A stretch of 64,000 nt of DNA from Vreelandella sedimenti (GCF_013416325.1 NZ_JACCGK010000002.1:124001-188000); one strand, 5' to 3'; positions 17,114-25,025 are shown, counted from the first letter of the stretch. A program made the numbers and translations. Notes: generated by a model not told the origin, from the sequence alone.

Positions 17114-18055
17114 ATGCATAAAGCCAATGTCAGTACTAACCGTTTCCATAAAAACCGTGTTGGTAAACAACTCGCCCGTAAAACAGCGCTAAGCCTAGCA
17201 ATCGTAGGAGTGGCATCACTTGCCACCTCGCCAAGCGTGTTCGCCAATGATGATTTGAGCAATGTGTGCCCTAACCCGATCCGCATGGCGGATACCGGCA
17301 TTGAAGGCATGGGGCCGCTAGAAGAGGCTTTCGGCCCCTTCGCCGAAGCATTTGAAACCACTACCGGCCTTGAGCTGGAGATGTTTAGCCTGAGTAACCG
17401 CACGGCTGCGGGCACGGCGCTTCAGTACGACGATGTTGATCTTGTTTTCGCCGGCCCGTCTGAATTTGTGCTGTTTGACCGTGAAAGCGATATCGACATT
17501 CTGTTTGCCATTGAACGCCCACATTACGGCAGCAGCTTTTTTGTACCCGCCGACAGCGATATCGACACCCTGGCGGATCTGGAAGGCCACCGCGTAGCGC
17601 TGAAAGATGTGGGCTCCACCAGTGGGCATATTTTCCCCAGCCAGATGTTGGTAGACGCGGGCCTCGATATCGATCGTGATCTGGAAATTATTATGGCCGG
17701 TGATGCACGCATTGCGGCACTCGTTAATGGTGATGTAGACGCAATGGGCGGTGGCAACCGGGATATCGACGAAATTCAGGCCATGGATCCCGACGGCGAA
17801 TACCGCGTAATCGCCAAAAGCGACGTATTACCCGGTGACCCGGTGATAATGCGCGGTTCGCTAGACAACGCCTGCAAAACGGCCCTAAGTGAAAAACTCA
17901 GAACCAATGCCGACACGCTCTGGAACGCGCTGATTGCCACCGATCGCAACGAAGATAAGTTCCTAAACCGGGACTCTTCGCTAGGCTTTGACCGCACCAA
18001 CGCAGATTACGACGTAGTACGCCGCGCCTACGAAGCAGCGGGTATCGATCTGTAA
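17114..18055 (+). CDS. phnD: Phosphate/phosphite/phosphonate ABC transporter binding protein (PhnD-like)
   Basis: Periplasmic binding protein of 313 aa, with a long signal peptide ending PSVFA (about residue 44). Family landmarks are ADTGIEGMGPLEEAFGPFAEAFE, the ligand-site stretch YDDVDLVFAGPSEFVLF, the block LADLEGHRVALKDVGSTSGHIFPSQMLVDAG, and GDVDAMGGGNRD. PhnD-type proteins bind phosphonates, phosphite or related oxyanions. No C-P lyase or phosphite dehydrogenase genes are in view, so the true ligand is open. A PhoB-type array precedes it; phnC and phnE follow. Confidence 0.85.
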   Translation: MHKANVSTNRFHKNRVGKQLARKTALSLAIVGVASLATSPSVFANDDLSNVCPNPIRMADTGIEGMGPLEEAFGPFAEAFETTTGLELEMFSLSNRTAAGTALQYDDVDLVFAGPSEFVLFDRESDIDILFAIERPHYGSSFFVPADSDIDTLADLEGHRVALKDVGSTSGHIFPSQMLVDAGLDIDRDLEIIMAGDARIAALVNGDVDAMGGGNRDIDEIQAMDPDGEYRVIAKSDVLPGDPVIMRGSLDNACKTALSEKLRTNADTLWNALIATDRNEDKFLNRDSSLGFDRTNADYDVVRRAYEAAGIDL

Positions 18056-18117
18056 ACATCCCCCTCTTTTCGCACCACAACGGCACAGGAATGTGCTGCT
18101 AATAAGTAGGTCTGACC

Positions 18118-18171
18118 ATGAACATTCAATTTATCCACCTCCTGCCGCTAACGCAGGAGGTTTTTTTATGA
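18118..18171 (+). CDS. Possible leader peptide of phnC, 17 aa
   Basis: ATG 18118 opens a frame reading MNIQFIHLLPLTQEVFL whose TGA (18169-18171) overlaps the phnC ATG as ATGA. A weak ribosome binding site (AGTAGG, 18105-18110) lies 7 nt upstream. The codons for its second half make up the hairpin that contains the phnC Shine-Dalgarno. Coupled translation would melt that hairpin. Inferred from layout only. Confidence 0.4.
   Translation: MNIQFIHLLPLTQEVFL
18138..18167 (+). promoter_or_regulatory. Hairpin sequestering the phnC ribosome binding site / attenuator
   Basis: CCTCCTGC (18138-18145) and GCAGGAGG (18153-18160) form a perfect 8-bp GC-rich stem with a 7-nt loop, followed by seven T. It reads as an intrinsic terminator, yet its 3' arm is the phnC Shine-Dalgarno (AGGAGG), 7 nt before ATG 18168. 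It could limit phnCE expression relative to phnD. Confidence 0.7.
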
Positions 18172-18971
18172 AGGCTATCAGCGTCCACAATCTGCATAAA
18201 CACTACGGGCAGTTGCACGTACTGCGTGGCTTAACGCTGGAGATTACTCGAGGCGAGTGCGTCATTTTGTTGGGTGCGAACGGCTGCGGTAAATCGACAT
18301 TAATGCGCTGCCTAAATGGTCTAACATCCCATGATCAAGGGGAGATCACTATTTTGGGCGACTCCCTCACTCACCTTTCTAAACCACAATTACGCCAGCT
18401 ACGACGCAAAGTGGGTGTGGTTTTCCAGCAATTTAATCTGGTGCAGAACGTCAGCGTGTTTCAAAACGTGCTCTATGGCGCCAAGGGACAGCAACGTTTT
18501 GGCCTGCTCGCCTCGCTCGCTTGCCTTGCTACTCATGAGTTGCGCGAGCGCGCTATGGCCTCACTTGAACGCGTTGGGTTAGCACACAAGGCCCATGCCG
18601 ACTGTCGTCAACTTTCCGGTGGTCAACAACAGCGGGTGGCCATTGCCCGCACGCTGATGCAGGACGCCGAAATAATTATTGCCGATGAACCTATAGCCAG
18701 CCTTGACCCAAAAGCCGGCAAAGAAATCATGGATTTGCTGCTGGACGTAGTGTCGGAACGGCGTTTAACCGTGCTGTGCACGCTGCACCAGTTGGAGTTA
18801 GCCCAACAGTACGGCGACCGCATTATCGGTATGAAAGCGGGCCAAATAGTCCTCGATACGCCGAGGCAGCAAGTGGCTCTTGCCACTATGCAGCAGCTCT
18901 ACCAGGGCGATGTGCGGGTAGACCAAATTTCGCCCCCAACTGTTGATAACGCTGCCCTCCCCACTTCCTGA
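18168..18971 (+). CDS. phnC: Phosphonate-type ABC transporter ATP-binding protein
   Basis: ATPase of the Phn importer, 267 aa, close to the usual 260-265. Walker A GANGCGKST (36-44), Q-loop VVFQQFNLVQNVSVFQNVLYG, signature LSGGQQQRVAIARTLMQD and Walker B IIIADEPIASLDPK are present; the FQQFNL/NVLYG block is typical of PhnC. I start it at ATG 18168 behind AGGAGG; the frame is open further upstream (to 18093), but that part is the intergenic hairpin. The hairpin and leader ORF suggest translational control. Confidence 0.88.
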   Translation: MKAISVHNLHKHYGQLHVLRGLTLEITRGECVILLGANGCGKSTLMRCLNGLTSHDQGEITILGDSLTHLSKPQLRQLRRKVGVVFQQFNLVQNVSVFQNVLYGAKGQQRFGLLASLACLATHELRERAMASLERVGLAHKAHADCRQLSGGQQQRVAIARTLMQDAEIIIADEPIASLDPKAGKEIMDLLLDVVSERRLTVLCTLHQLELAQQYGDRIIGMKAGQIVLDTPRQQVALATMQQLYQGDVRVDQISPPTVDNAALPTS

Positions 18972-18987
18972 TAATAGCGAGGCAACC

Positions 18988-19791
18988 ATGCCCAATCACC
19001 ACCGAACCAGCACGCCTTTGCCACCACGCTTTGCCATGCCCTCCCCTTTTACCTGGGGGGTGGCGTTAGTTTTTTTAGCGCTGTTTATTCAAGGTGTCAT
19101 GGCCACCAACTTAACCCTGGAACGCCTGCTCCGTGGCGGCGTCAATTTAGTGCACTTTATAGGGCGCGCCTTTCCTCCCGACCTGGCCGATCTCGATGTA
19201 TTGGCGTGGTCGATGTTTGAAACCCTTAACATTGCCATTGTTGGCGTTACCATCGGGGTTGTTTTAAGCCTGCCGTTTGCGCTGCTGGCGGCTCGCAACA
19301 CCTCGCCAACCCCGTGGATCCGCTCCATCACACGCTTGATGATTGCCACCATGCGTACCATTCCAGACCTTATTTGGGCGCTTATTTTTGTGGTAGCGGT
19401 TGGCTTAGGACCGATTGCAGGGGTACTCGCGATTGTGATGGATACCATAGGCTTCGCGGCTCGCTTCTTTTCAGAACGCATTGAAGAGGTTCACCCAGGC
19501 CCTTCCGAAGCACTCAGCGCCACAGGCGCAGGTAGGCTGTCGGTGATCGGTGGTGCCATTTTGCCGGAAACGTTGGCATCAATGACGGCAACAAGCCTCT
19601 ATAGCGTTGAGAAAGCGCTGCGCTCGGCGGTGACGCTTGGCCTAGTGGGGGCTGGGGGTATCGGGGTTGAACTAGCCGCTGCCATGCGCCTGTTTAACTA
19701 TGACCGCGCGTTAACCATTATCCTGGTGATTCTGATTGTGGTCATTGGCTTTGAACAGCTCTCTTCGCAGATTAGAAAGCGCGTCATTTAA
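18988..19791 (+). CDS. phnE: Phosphonate-type ABC transporter permease
   Basis: Inner-membrane permease of 267 aa with about six membrane segments. Recognisable PhnE features are the central block TRLMIATMRTIPDLIWALIFVVAVGLGP, the EAA-like loop (SEALSATGAGRLSVIGGAILPE) and the tail LGLVGAGGIGVELAAAMRLFNYDRALTIILVI. ATG 18988 follows GCGAGG; the frame extends 15 codons upstream into the end of phnC without a better site. Completes phnD-phnC-phnE; no enzyme gene follows. Confidence 0.88.
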   Translation: MPNHHRTSTPLPPRFAMPSPFTWGVALVFLALFIQGVMATNLTLERLLRGGVNLVHFIGRAFPPDLADLDVLAWSMFETLNIAIVGVTIGVVLSLPFALLAARNTSPTPWIRSITRLMIATMRTIPDLIWALIFVVAVGLGPIAGVLAIVMDTIGFAARFFSERIEEVHPGPSEALSATGAGRLSVIGGAILPETLASMTATSLYSVEKALRSAVTLGLVGAGGIGVELAAAMRLFNYDRALTIILVILIVVIGFEQLSSQIRKRVI

Positions 19792-19810
19792 AAGTTTGCT
19801 TTTAAAAACG

Positions 19811-19842
19811 CTAAAAACCGGTGTGGAATTATCCACACCGGT
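19811..19842 (-). terminator. Terminator downstream of the porin gene
   Basis: Arms ACCGGTGTGGA (19817-19827) and TCCACACCGGT (19832-19842) form a perfect 11-bp stem with a 4-nt loop. On the minus strand it runs into TTTTT (A run 19812-19816), so it serves the porin gene; it may also block phnE read-through. Confidence 0.8.
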
Positions 19843-19915
19843 AAAGATCGAAACATGCGAGCTAACTAAAAGCTAAAGAACTAAAGCAACATTACCGTTA
19901 ACGTCACTCTATCAA

Positions 19916-20920
19916 TTAGAAGTGATAGCGAGCGCCTAATGCGTAGTACATATCTTCTTCGAAGTCATTAACAGCATCCAGGTTACGATCGTTCAACTCG
20001 AGGAACATATCGAAATTGCTAGACAACTTGTACATTGAGCCTAATGCCCAAGCGTTACGCTCATCGCTAGCGCCGTCTACGTCGATGTTGTAATAATCGG
20101 CGAAGAACTTCCAGGAATCGATAGCGAAAGTAGCACCAACACCGATTTTATCGAAACCACCACCGTTAACATCGTCATCACCGCGGGTTTCATAACCTAC
20201 ACGAGCAGAGAAAGCATCCGTAATGGCAAACTCGCCCGTAGTGCCGTAACGCACTTCACCGTTACCGCCACCGCGTACCGTATCTTCCACATAGCCAAGC
20301 GCTAAACGAGCTGGGCCTGTTTCGTAGACGACACCACCCTGAGTGGCGATAACGGATCCTTCGGAAGTCTGCTCGGCTTCAGTCAAACCACGCTCAGAGA
20401 AGTGCTTGGCAGAAATAACCGCCTGAAAACCACTCATTTTAGGTGTTTTATAGCCAATCGAATCGCCACGTGCCTGTACACCACCGCCAGCAAACTCATA
20501 GCCACGTTCAACGTAGACGTCGAACGGCGTCATTACGTAGCTATCGTAGAAGCTATCGTAGTTACCGGCCATGAAGGTACCAAACTGCTGGCTTTCCAAA
20601 CCCAGGTAGCTGTTGCGCACTTCATCGAAACCAGAGTCCTGGTTGCGCTCGTCGCCGGTAAAACGCCACTCTACACGGGCGAATGCACGTAGATCAGTGG
20701 AGATTTGATGGCCGGCGGTAATCCGCAGACGGGAGCCGAAATTGCGGAACTCTTCACCGTTATCAACACCGTCATCAACACCGCCACCTTCAAACCCCAT
20801 GGCAATACGGCCATAGATTTCCAGGTCGGTACCGTCTTGATCATAAACGGTTGCTGCTTGTGCTGCAGAGGCTGCCAATAAACCGCTAACGGCTAGGGCC
20901 AGTGTCGTTTTTTTAAACAT
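19916..20920 (-). CDS. Gram-negative general porin
   Basis: Outer-membrane trimeric porin, 334 aa. Signal peptide MFKKTTLALAVSGLLAASAAQA is followed by mature TVYDQDGTDLEIYGRIAMGF. Alternating beta-strand patterns run to a C-terminal YALGARYHF, the Phe-ended strand recognised by the Bam machinery. Acidic loops (EGGGVDDGVDNGEEF) are typical of halophile porins. I start at ATG 20920; an upstream in-frame start at 20968 would spoil the signal peptide. Position between phn and the glycosyltransferase suggests a phosphate-starvation porin like PhoE, but no Pho array in its orientation was found. Confidence 0.88.
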   Translation of the reverse strand: MFKKTTLALAVSGLLAASAAQAATVYDQDGTDLEIYGRIAMGFEGGGVDDGVDNGEEFRNFGSRLRITAGHQISTDLRAFARVEWRFTGDERNQDSGFDEVRNSYLGLESQQFGTFMAGNYDSFYDSYVMTPFDVYVERGYEFAGGGVQARGDSIGYKTPKMSGFQAVISAKHFSERGLTEAEQTSEGSVIATQGGVVYETGPARLALGYVEDTVRGGGNGEVRYGTTGEFAITDAFSARVGYETRGDDDVNGGGFDKIGVGATFAIDSWKFFADYYNIDVDGASDERNAWALGSMYKLSSNFDMFLELNDRNLDAVNDFEEDMYYALGARYHF

Positions 20921-21155
20921 GATCGTTCCCATTGAAGTAATTAATGCTTGCGCTTTGCGAAGGCACAATGAAGGACGAATAACGCCTCAACACTGGGAAC
21001 CTTAAAGGAGTTATGTTTCATTAATCTTAAAGTTTTATTTTTTTGGAACTTATTTTTTATGTGCTATTAAATAAAATTGCCATCCAAATTTAACATTTAA
21101 CTGATATGAAAAGAGGTGTCTGTAGCACTTTATCACTTAGCCTATTTATTTAAGC
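20921..21155. other. AT-rich intergenic region before the glycosyltransferase
   Basis: About 320 bp separate the porin start from the glycosyltransferase start. The stretch is AT-rich with long T and A runs, and presumably holds the promoter of the highly expressed porin on the minus strand. Apart from the PhoB array listed separately at 21156-21195 I see no gene or repeat in it. Confidence 0.5.
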
Positions 21156-21195
21156 GTGTCATCACTTATTCACCTATTTGTCTCGGCAGTGTCAT
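21156..21195 (+). promoter_or_regulatory. PhoB box array upstream of the glycosyltransferase-PAP2 pair
   Basis: Heptamers GTGTCAT (21156), TATTCAC (21167), TTGTCTC (21178) and GTGTCAT (21189) have their TC[A/T] cores exactly 11 bp apart. The array ends 49 bp before ATG 21244 and points in its direction. Confidence 0.62.
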
Positions 21196-21243
21196 TCACT
21201 CCACCCACACTGTACGAAAACGTGATAAAGGGATGAATCGCTC

Positions 21244-22407
21244 ATGCGGCTCTGCATCGTTAGTGAGACATGGTCACCGGACATCAATGGCGTTGCCCAT
21301 ACGTTGAGCCGGTTAAGCTATGAACTTAACCGGCAAGGAGTGCCGGTGGATGTGATCCGCCCTCGACCACGATCTGTGGGTAATGCGGCCGGTATTAACC
21401 GCGAGCTACAGGTGCAGCGCCTTGCCCTACCTGGCTACACCGATGTGCAGGTAGGGCTGGTTAGGCCCGCTACACTGCGCCGCTTTTGGCGCCAACATCG
21501 CCCCGATATAATCTATGTAGCGACTCAAGGCCCTCTCGGCTGGGCGGCACGCCAAGCGGCACGGCAACTCAATATCCCCCTGGTAGCGGGCTGGCACACC
21601 AACTTTGACCACTACTGTGAAGATTATGGCGTCAATTGGCTGGCCTCGACCACACGCCGCTACCTGCGCTACTTCCATAACGGCTGTGACCTGACCTTAG
21701 TGCCTACTCATCAGCAGGCTAAAGCATTGCAGCGTCAAGGGATTCGGGGTGTTCATGTGCTGTCACGCGGACTGGATGGCGAGCGCTTTTCACCTGTCCA
21801 CCGTGACTCTTCATTACGCGAACACTGGGGAGTTAGCGAGCATCAGCCGGTGGCTCTTTACGTTGGCCGACTAGCCGCAGAAAAAAATCTCACCTTGCTC
21901 CATGAAAGCCTTCAAGCCATGCGTGAGGTTCGGCCCGATATCGCCCAAGTGATCGTCGGCGATGGCCCCGCACGGGCACAGTTGGAAAAGGCGCTGCCCG
22001 ATGCCCATTTTACCGGCTTTGTGGGGCAAGAATCGCTCGCTCGCCACTATGCTAGCGCCGACCTGTTTATTTTCCCCTCACTTTCAGAAACCTGGGGCAA
22101 TGTGGTGGCGGAAGCCATGGCCAGCGGCTTAGCCGTGGTGGCCTATGATCATGCGGCCAGCGCTGAGCTCATTAACAGTGGCCACAACGGTGTCACCGTC
22201 CCCGCTGGCAATAGCACTGCTTTTCAACAGGCAGCGGTTGAGTTGTGCCAACACCCAGCTGACTATGCTCGTTTAGGCCGAGTTGCGCGGTTACGCGCCC
22301 TTGAGCAGAGCTGGACGGGTATTGCCGAGCAGTTTTTGCGTTACTTACACCAAGCCCAGGAGGCTCATCATGCGCCCGCGTCCGCTTGTCGTATTCGACC
22401 GTCTTGA
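21244..22407 (+). CDS. Glycosyltransferase, GT4 family (MgtA-like)
   Basis: 387-aa cytoplasmic or peripheral-membrane glycosyltransferase of the GT-B fold. The N-terminal domain starts MRLCIVSETWSPDINGVAHTLSRL; the acceptor-side HTNFDHYCEDYG follows. The donor-binding domain has YVGRLAAEKNLTLL and the family E-x7-E region PSLSETWGNVVAEAMASGLAVVAY (about 270-293). This pattern is that of GDP-mannose- or UDP-sugar-dependent lipid glycosyltransferases. A PhoB-type array upstream and an overlapping PAP2 phosphatase downstream suggest a role in replacing phospholipids by glycolipids when phosphate is scarce. Sugar and acceptor are unknown. Confidence 0.85.
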   Translation: MRLCIVSETWSPDINGVAHTLSRLSYELNRQGVPVDVIRPRPRSVGNAAGINRELQVQRLALPGYTDVQVGLVRPATLRRFWRQHRPDIIYVATQGPLGWAARQAARQLNIPLVAGWHTNFDHYCEDYGVNWLASTTRRYLRYFHNGCDLTLVPTHQQAKALQRQGIRGVHVLSRGLDGERFSPVHRDSSLREHWGVSEHQPVALYVGRLAAEKNLTLLHESLQAMREVRPDIAQVIVGDGPARAQLEKALPDAHFTGFVGQESLARHYASADLFIFPSLSETWGNVVAEAMASGLAVVAYDHAASAELINSGHNGVTVPAGNSTAFQQAAVELCQHPADYARLGRVARLRALEQSWTGIAEQFLRYLHQAQEAHHAPASACRIRPS

Positions 22408-22909
22408 CCTGCTGGAGTGGCAGTTCTGCCAGCGCATTTCACGTCTATCGATCTACCGCCCCTGGCGAATCACGCTTCAGACCGCCAGCCGCTTAGGCGA
22501 TTGGCCTATTTGGGTGCTGCTGATTCTCGCCCAGCCCTGGCTTCAACCCAATGGTGCTTGGCGCGTACTGCAGTACAGCGTCATCGCCCTATTTGCCGTG
22601 GCGGTTTATCGACTGGTGAAAACCCGCTTATGCCGTGAGCGACCCTTCATTACCTATAGTGAAGGCATTGAGTGCTGTGAACCTGCCCGCGACCGTTACA
22701 GTTTTCCCAGCGGCCATACCATGCACGCGGTGATGTTTAGCGTCTTAGTCGCCGCCCACACACCCTGGCTACTGCCGGTGGTATTGCCATTAACGCTGCT
22801 GATAGCGGTCTCACGGGTAGGGTTAGGGCTGCACTATGTAAGCGATGTACTGGCAGGGGCAGCGATGGGCTACGCTTTTGCCTTGGCCAGCCTGTATTGG
22901 ATGGGGTAA
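22370..22909 (+). CDS. PAP2-family membrane phosphatase
   Basis: 179-aa integral-membrane acid phosphatase with the three PAP2 motifs: KTRLCRERP (K-x6-RP), PSGH (in YSFPSGHTMHAV) and SRVGLGLHYVSDV (SR-x5-H-x3-D). Likely substrates are phosphatidate, lipid pyrophosphates or undecaprenyl pyrophosphate, dephosphorylated at the periplasmic face. ATG 22370 follows CAGGAGG and lies inside the end of the glycosyltransferase gene (38-bp overlap), so both are made together. Dephosphorylated diacylglycerol would be the natural acceptor for the partner enzyme. Confidence 0.88.
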   Translation: MRPRPLVVFDRLDLLEWQFCQRISRLSIYRPWRITLQTASRLGDWPIWVLLILAQPWLQPNGAWRVLQYSVIALFAVAVYRLVKTRLCRERPFITYSEGIECCEPARDRYSFPSGHTMHAVMFSVLVAAHTPWLLPVVLPLTLLIAVSRVGLGLHYVSDVLAGAAMGYAFALASLYWMG

Positions 22910-23003
22910 CGGCCCCTGTTTTCCCGTGACTGGTTTCGCGTAATTAGTCACTAAGCGCTATGGTTAAACCAACCTTGTCTTTTCTGCATCAAGGAGTGAT
23001 GTG

Positions 23004-24455
23004 ATGACCATGACGGTTGGTGAATTATTTATAGCGCTCGTCACTATTGCGTTAGTCCTCTTAGCCAGCAATGCCCTTCGATTGTGGCTTCCCAGGTTAA
23101 GACGACTCTTCCTTCCTAGCTCAGTCATTGGCGGTTTATTACTCTTACTGATGGGCCCCGATGTGTTGGGCCGAGCACTTCCCACCTTTTTTGAAGAGAG
23201 CCCTGGGCTGTTCCCTGCCTATGTACAAGAGAGTTGGGCAGCACTGCCGGGGCTGCTGATTAATGTTGTCTTCGCGGCGTTGTTTATTGGTAAAGTGATC
23301 CCCGGACTGCGAACTATTTGGCTGCGTGCGGGGCCGCAAGTTGTGGTTGGCCAAACAATGGCATGGGGCCAATATGTTGTCGGCTTGAGCTTAGCACTGC
23401 TGGTGTTGGTGCCGATGTTTAACATGAACCCCATGGTGGGGGCGTTAATCGAAATCGGCTTTGAAGGCGGCCATGGCACCGCCGCTGGCATGGCAGAAAC
23501 CTTTGAAGAGCTAGGTTTTGAAGAGGGCGCAGACCTTGCCTTGGGCTTGGCAACGGTGGGCATTGTCGCGGGGGTGTTAATCGGTACGGTGCTGATCAAT
23601 ATCGCCGCGCGCCGTGGGATTATCCAACTCAATGATGAGAGCCAGCACGCTGATGATCCAGACGAGCTAATGCGTGAAGACGAACGCCCCTCTACTGAAG
23701 AGTTCAGCGAGTTCAAAAAAGATCTAGTGCAAGAATCGGGTACCACTGACCCTCTCAGCCTACATATTGGCTTAGTAGGCATCGCCATTGTGATCGGCTG
23801 GCTAATTCTGTCGGGCTTGCAATGGATTGAGCAAGTCACCTGGGCACGCGATGGCGGCCTAGAAATTCTTGCTCACGTCCCTCTATTCCCTATCGCCATG
23901 ATCGGTGGCGTCATCGTTCAACTGGTGGTGATGCGGTTTGGGTTACAAAGCCATGTGTCTAGTCGCACCATGTCACGCATTGCAGGCACCGCGCTCGACT
24001 TTACCATTGTGGCAGCACTCGCCACGCTGTCGCTAACCACCTTAGGCGAGTACTTCCTGCCCTTCTTGCTGCTTGCTATGGCAGGGATTGCCTGGGGACT
24101 ATTCGTGCTGATCGTTATAGCTCCCCGAGTGATTCCAGAAAACTGGTTTGAACGTGGGGTGGGCGATTTTGGCCAATCAATGGGGGTCACCGTTACCGGC
24201 CTATTGTTGATGCGCATGGCTGATCCTAAAAATGAATCTGGCGCACTCGAGAGCTTTGGCTATAAACAGCTGATGTTTGAACCGATTGTGGGAGGAGGGC
24301 TTTTTACAGCCGCTGCCTTGCCGTTGATTGCCGAATTTGGCGCCTTGGCCGTACTTATTTTTGCCGCCCTGTTAACCGTAGGATGGCTAGCGTTTGGCCT
24401 ACTCTATTTCGGACGTATGGTGCCTGACCGGGGTAAAGGTCGCTGGAAGAATTAA
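23004..24455 (+). CDS. GltS-like sodium/glutamate symporter family protein
   Basis: 483-aa inner-membrane protein with roughly 10-12 transmembrane segments. The GltS-family repeat is recognisable: LRRLFLPSSVIGGLLLLLMGPD early, and the substrate loop MVGALIEIGFEGGHGTAAGMAETFEELGFEEGADLALGLATVGIVAG. A charged cytoplasmic insert (residues about 210-250) divides the halves. The family imports glutamate with sodium, but several branches differ in substrate. Starts GTG 23001 and ATG 23004 are both behind AAGGAG (22991-22996); ATG has the better spacing. Confidence 0.75.
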   Translation: MTMTVGELFIALVTIALVLLASNALRLWLPRLRRLFLPSSVIGGLLLLLMGPDVLGRALPTFFEESPGLFPAYVQESWAALPGLLINVVFAALFIGKVIPGLRTIWLRAGPQVVVGQTMAWGQYVVGLSLALLVLVPMFNMNPMVGALIEIGFEGGHGTAAGMAETFEELGFEEGADLALGLATVGIVAGVLIGTVLINIAARRGIIQLNDESQHADDPDELMREDERPSTEEFSEFKKDLVQESGTTDPLSLHIGLVGIAIVIGWLILSGLQWIEQVTWARDGGLEILAHVPLFPIAMIGGVIVQLVVMRFGLQSHVSSRTMSRIAGTALDFTIVAALATLSLTTLGEYFLPFLLLAMAGIAWGLFVLIVIAPRVIPENWFERGVGDFGQSMGVTVTGLLLMRMADPKNESGALESFGYKQLMFEPIVGGGLFTAAALPLIAEFGALAVLIFAALLTVGWLAFGLLYFGRMVPDRGKGRWKN

Positions 24456-24489
24456 CACGCTTAAATCGCGCTCTGCCCTGACACTGAAA

Positions 24490-24519
24490 CGCCCGCGTCA
24501 GCGGGCGCTCGTATTTTTA
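24490..24519 (+). terminator. Terminator after the GltS-like gene
   Basis: CGCCCGC (24490-24496) and GCGGGCG (24501-24507) form a 7-bp GC stem with loop GTCA. A T-rich stretch (TATTTTTAT) starts a few bases later. Confidence 0.65.
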
Positions 24520-24538
24520 TATTATTTAAAACAAGTAT

Positions 24539-24670
24539 TTAAAGATCAGGCGGCATGTCATCGCGTTCATCAATACTGGCCGTAAACGATGACTTAAACA
24601 TCATATACACGCCCACGCCTGAAAACCCTAAGAACAAAACAAACATGCATAACATCAATGCCATCGCCAT
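24539..24670 (-). CDS. Possible small membrane protein, 43 aa
   Basis: Minus-strand ATG 24670 gives MAMALMLCMFVLFLGFSG, then a short cytoplasmic-like tail ending DERDDMPPDL. One strong transmembrane helix occupies residues about 3-23. It converges with the GltS-like gene's terminator. No clear Shine-Dalgarno is seen, and a second minus-strand frame (24594-24926) overlaps it, so the call rests on the clean helix-plus-acidic-tail pattern. Confidence 0.42.
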   Translation of the reverse strand: MAMALMLCMFVLFLGFSGVGVYMMFKSSFTASIDERDDMPPDL

Positions 24671-24841
24671 AATCTTGTCCCTGATTGCGCGCGGTCGTTA
24701 CGTTGACGTTTTCTAACCGCTGCATTTTAGTTTCATCGAAGGATAGACCAAAATCACGCATTTTTCTGTACAAAAGCTGTGCAAAAACTAGGCCCTTAAA
24801 AAAATTCATATATATCAAAATGTTATTAAATCCGCACACGC

Positions 24842-24872
24842 AAAAAAACCACCTCACTTGCATGAGATGGTT
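24842..24872 (-). terminator. Terminator of the GGA-rich small RNA
   Basis: Arms at 24847-24856 and 24863-24872 pair over 10 bp (one G-U on the minus strand) around a 6-nt loop and run into seven U (A run 24842-24848). Confidence 0.75.
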
Positions 24873-25020
24873 GATTTGCATCGCTCCGCTCCCTAGCTTG
24901 ATGAACAGCGCCTCCTTGCGCTGCAACCAGTGAGTGGGCTAATTGTCCCTTAAACATCCTGTTCGTTTTTCGGCTTCCTGCCTTCCATTTTGCTGTTAGC
25001 CCACTCACTCAGTTACTGAT
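24842..25020 (-). ncRNA. Probable CsrB/RsmZ-type CsrA-sequestering small RNA
   Basis: The minus strand carries seven GGA motifs in about 100 nt (complements at 24885, 24890, 24913, 24946, 24957, 24976, 24984). Three lie in small hairpin loops: GGC-AGGAA-GCC (24972-24982), AACA-GGA-UGUU (24953-24963) and CAGCGC-AAGGAG-GCGCUG (24906-24923). A GCU-AGGGA-GC hairpin sits at 24888-24897. Two of the motifs read CAGGAUG and CAGGAAG, the CsrB repeat. A perfect 14-bp inverted repeat (24929-24942 with 25006-25019) closes the 5' domain, and an intrinsic terminator ends the RNA at 24842. RNAs of this build titrate CsrA/RsmA. The 5' end is estimated from a -10-like TAACAT at 25026-25031. Confidence 0.68.
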
Positions 25021-25025
25021 GAAAA

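Noticed and set aside
18093..18167. Upstream extension of phnC to a GTG at 18093
   Set aside because: The added 25 residues match nothing in PhnC proteins, and the AGGAGG at 18155-18160 fits ATG 18168.
20921..21155. A PhoB array for the porin gene
   Set aside because: Scattered TGA-containing words occur, but not at a regular 11-bp spacing in the porin's orientation.
23219..23839. 206-codon minus-strand frame inside the GltS-like gene
   Set aside because: Antisense shadow of a membrane-protein gene: composition rich in Ser, Thr and Pro, no ribosome binding site.
24594..24926. 110-codon minus-strand frame overlapping the GGA-rich RNA
   Set aside because: It would run through the RNA's terminator and U tract; start and composition are not protein-like. 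The structural RNA features explain the stretch better.
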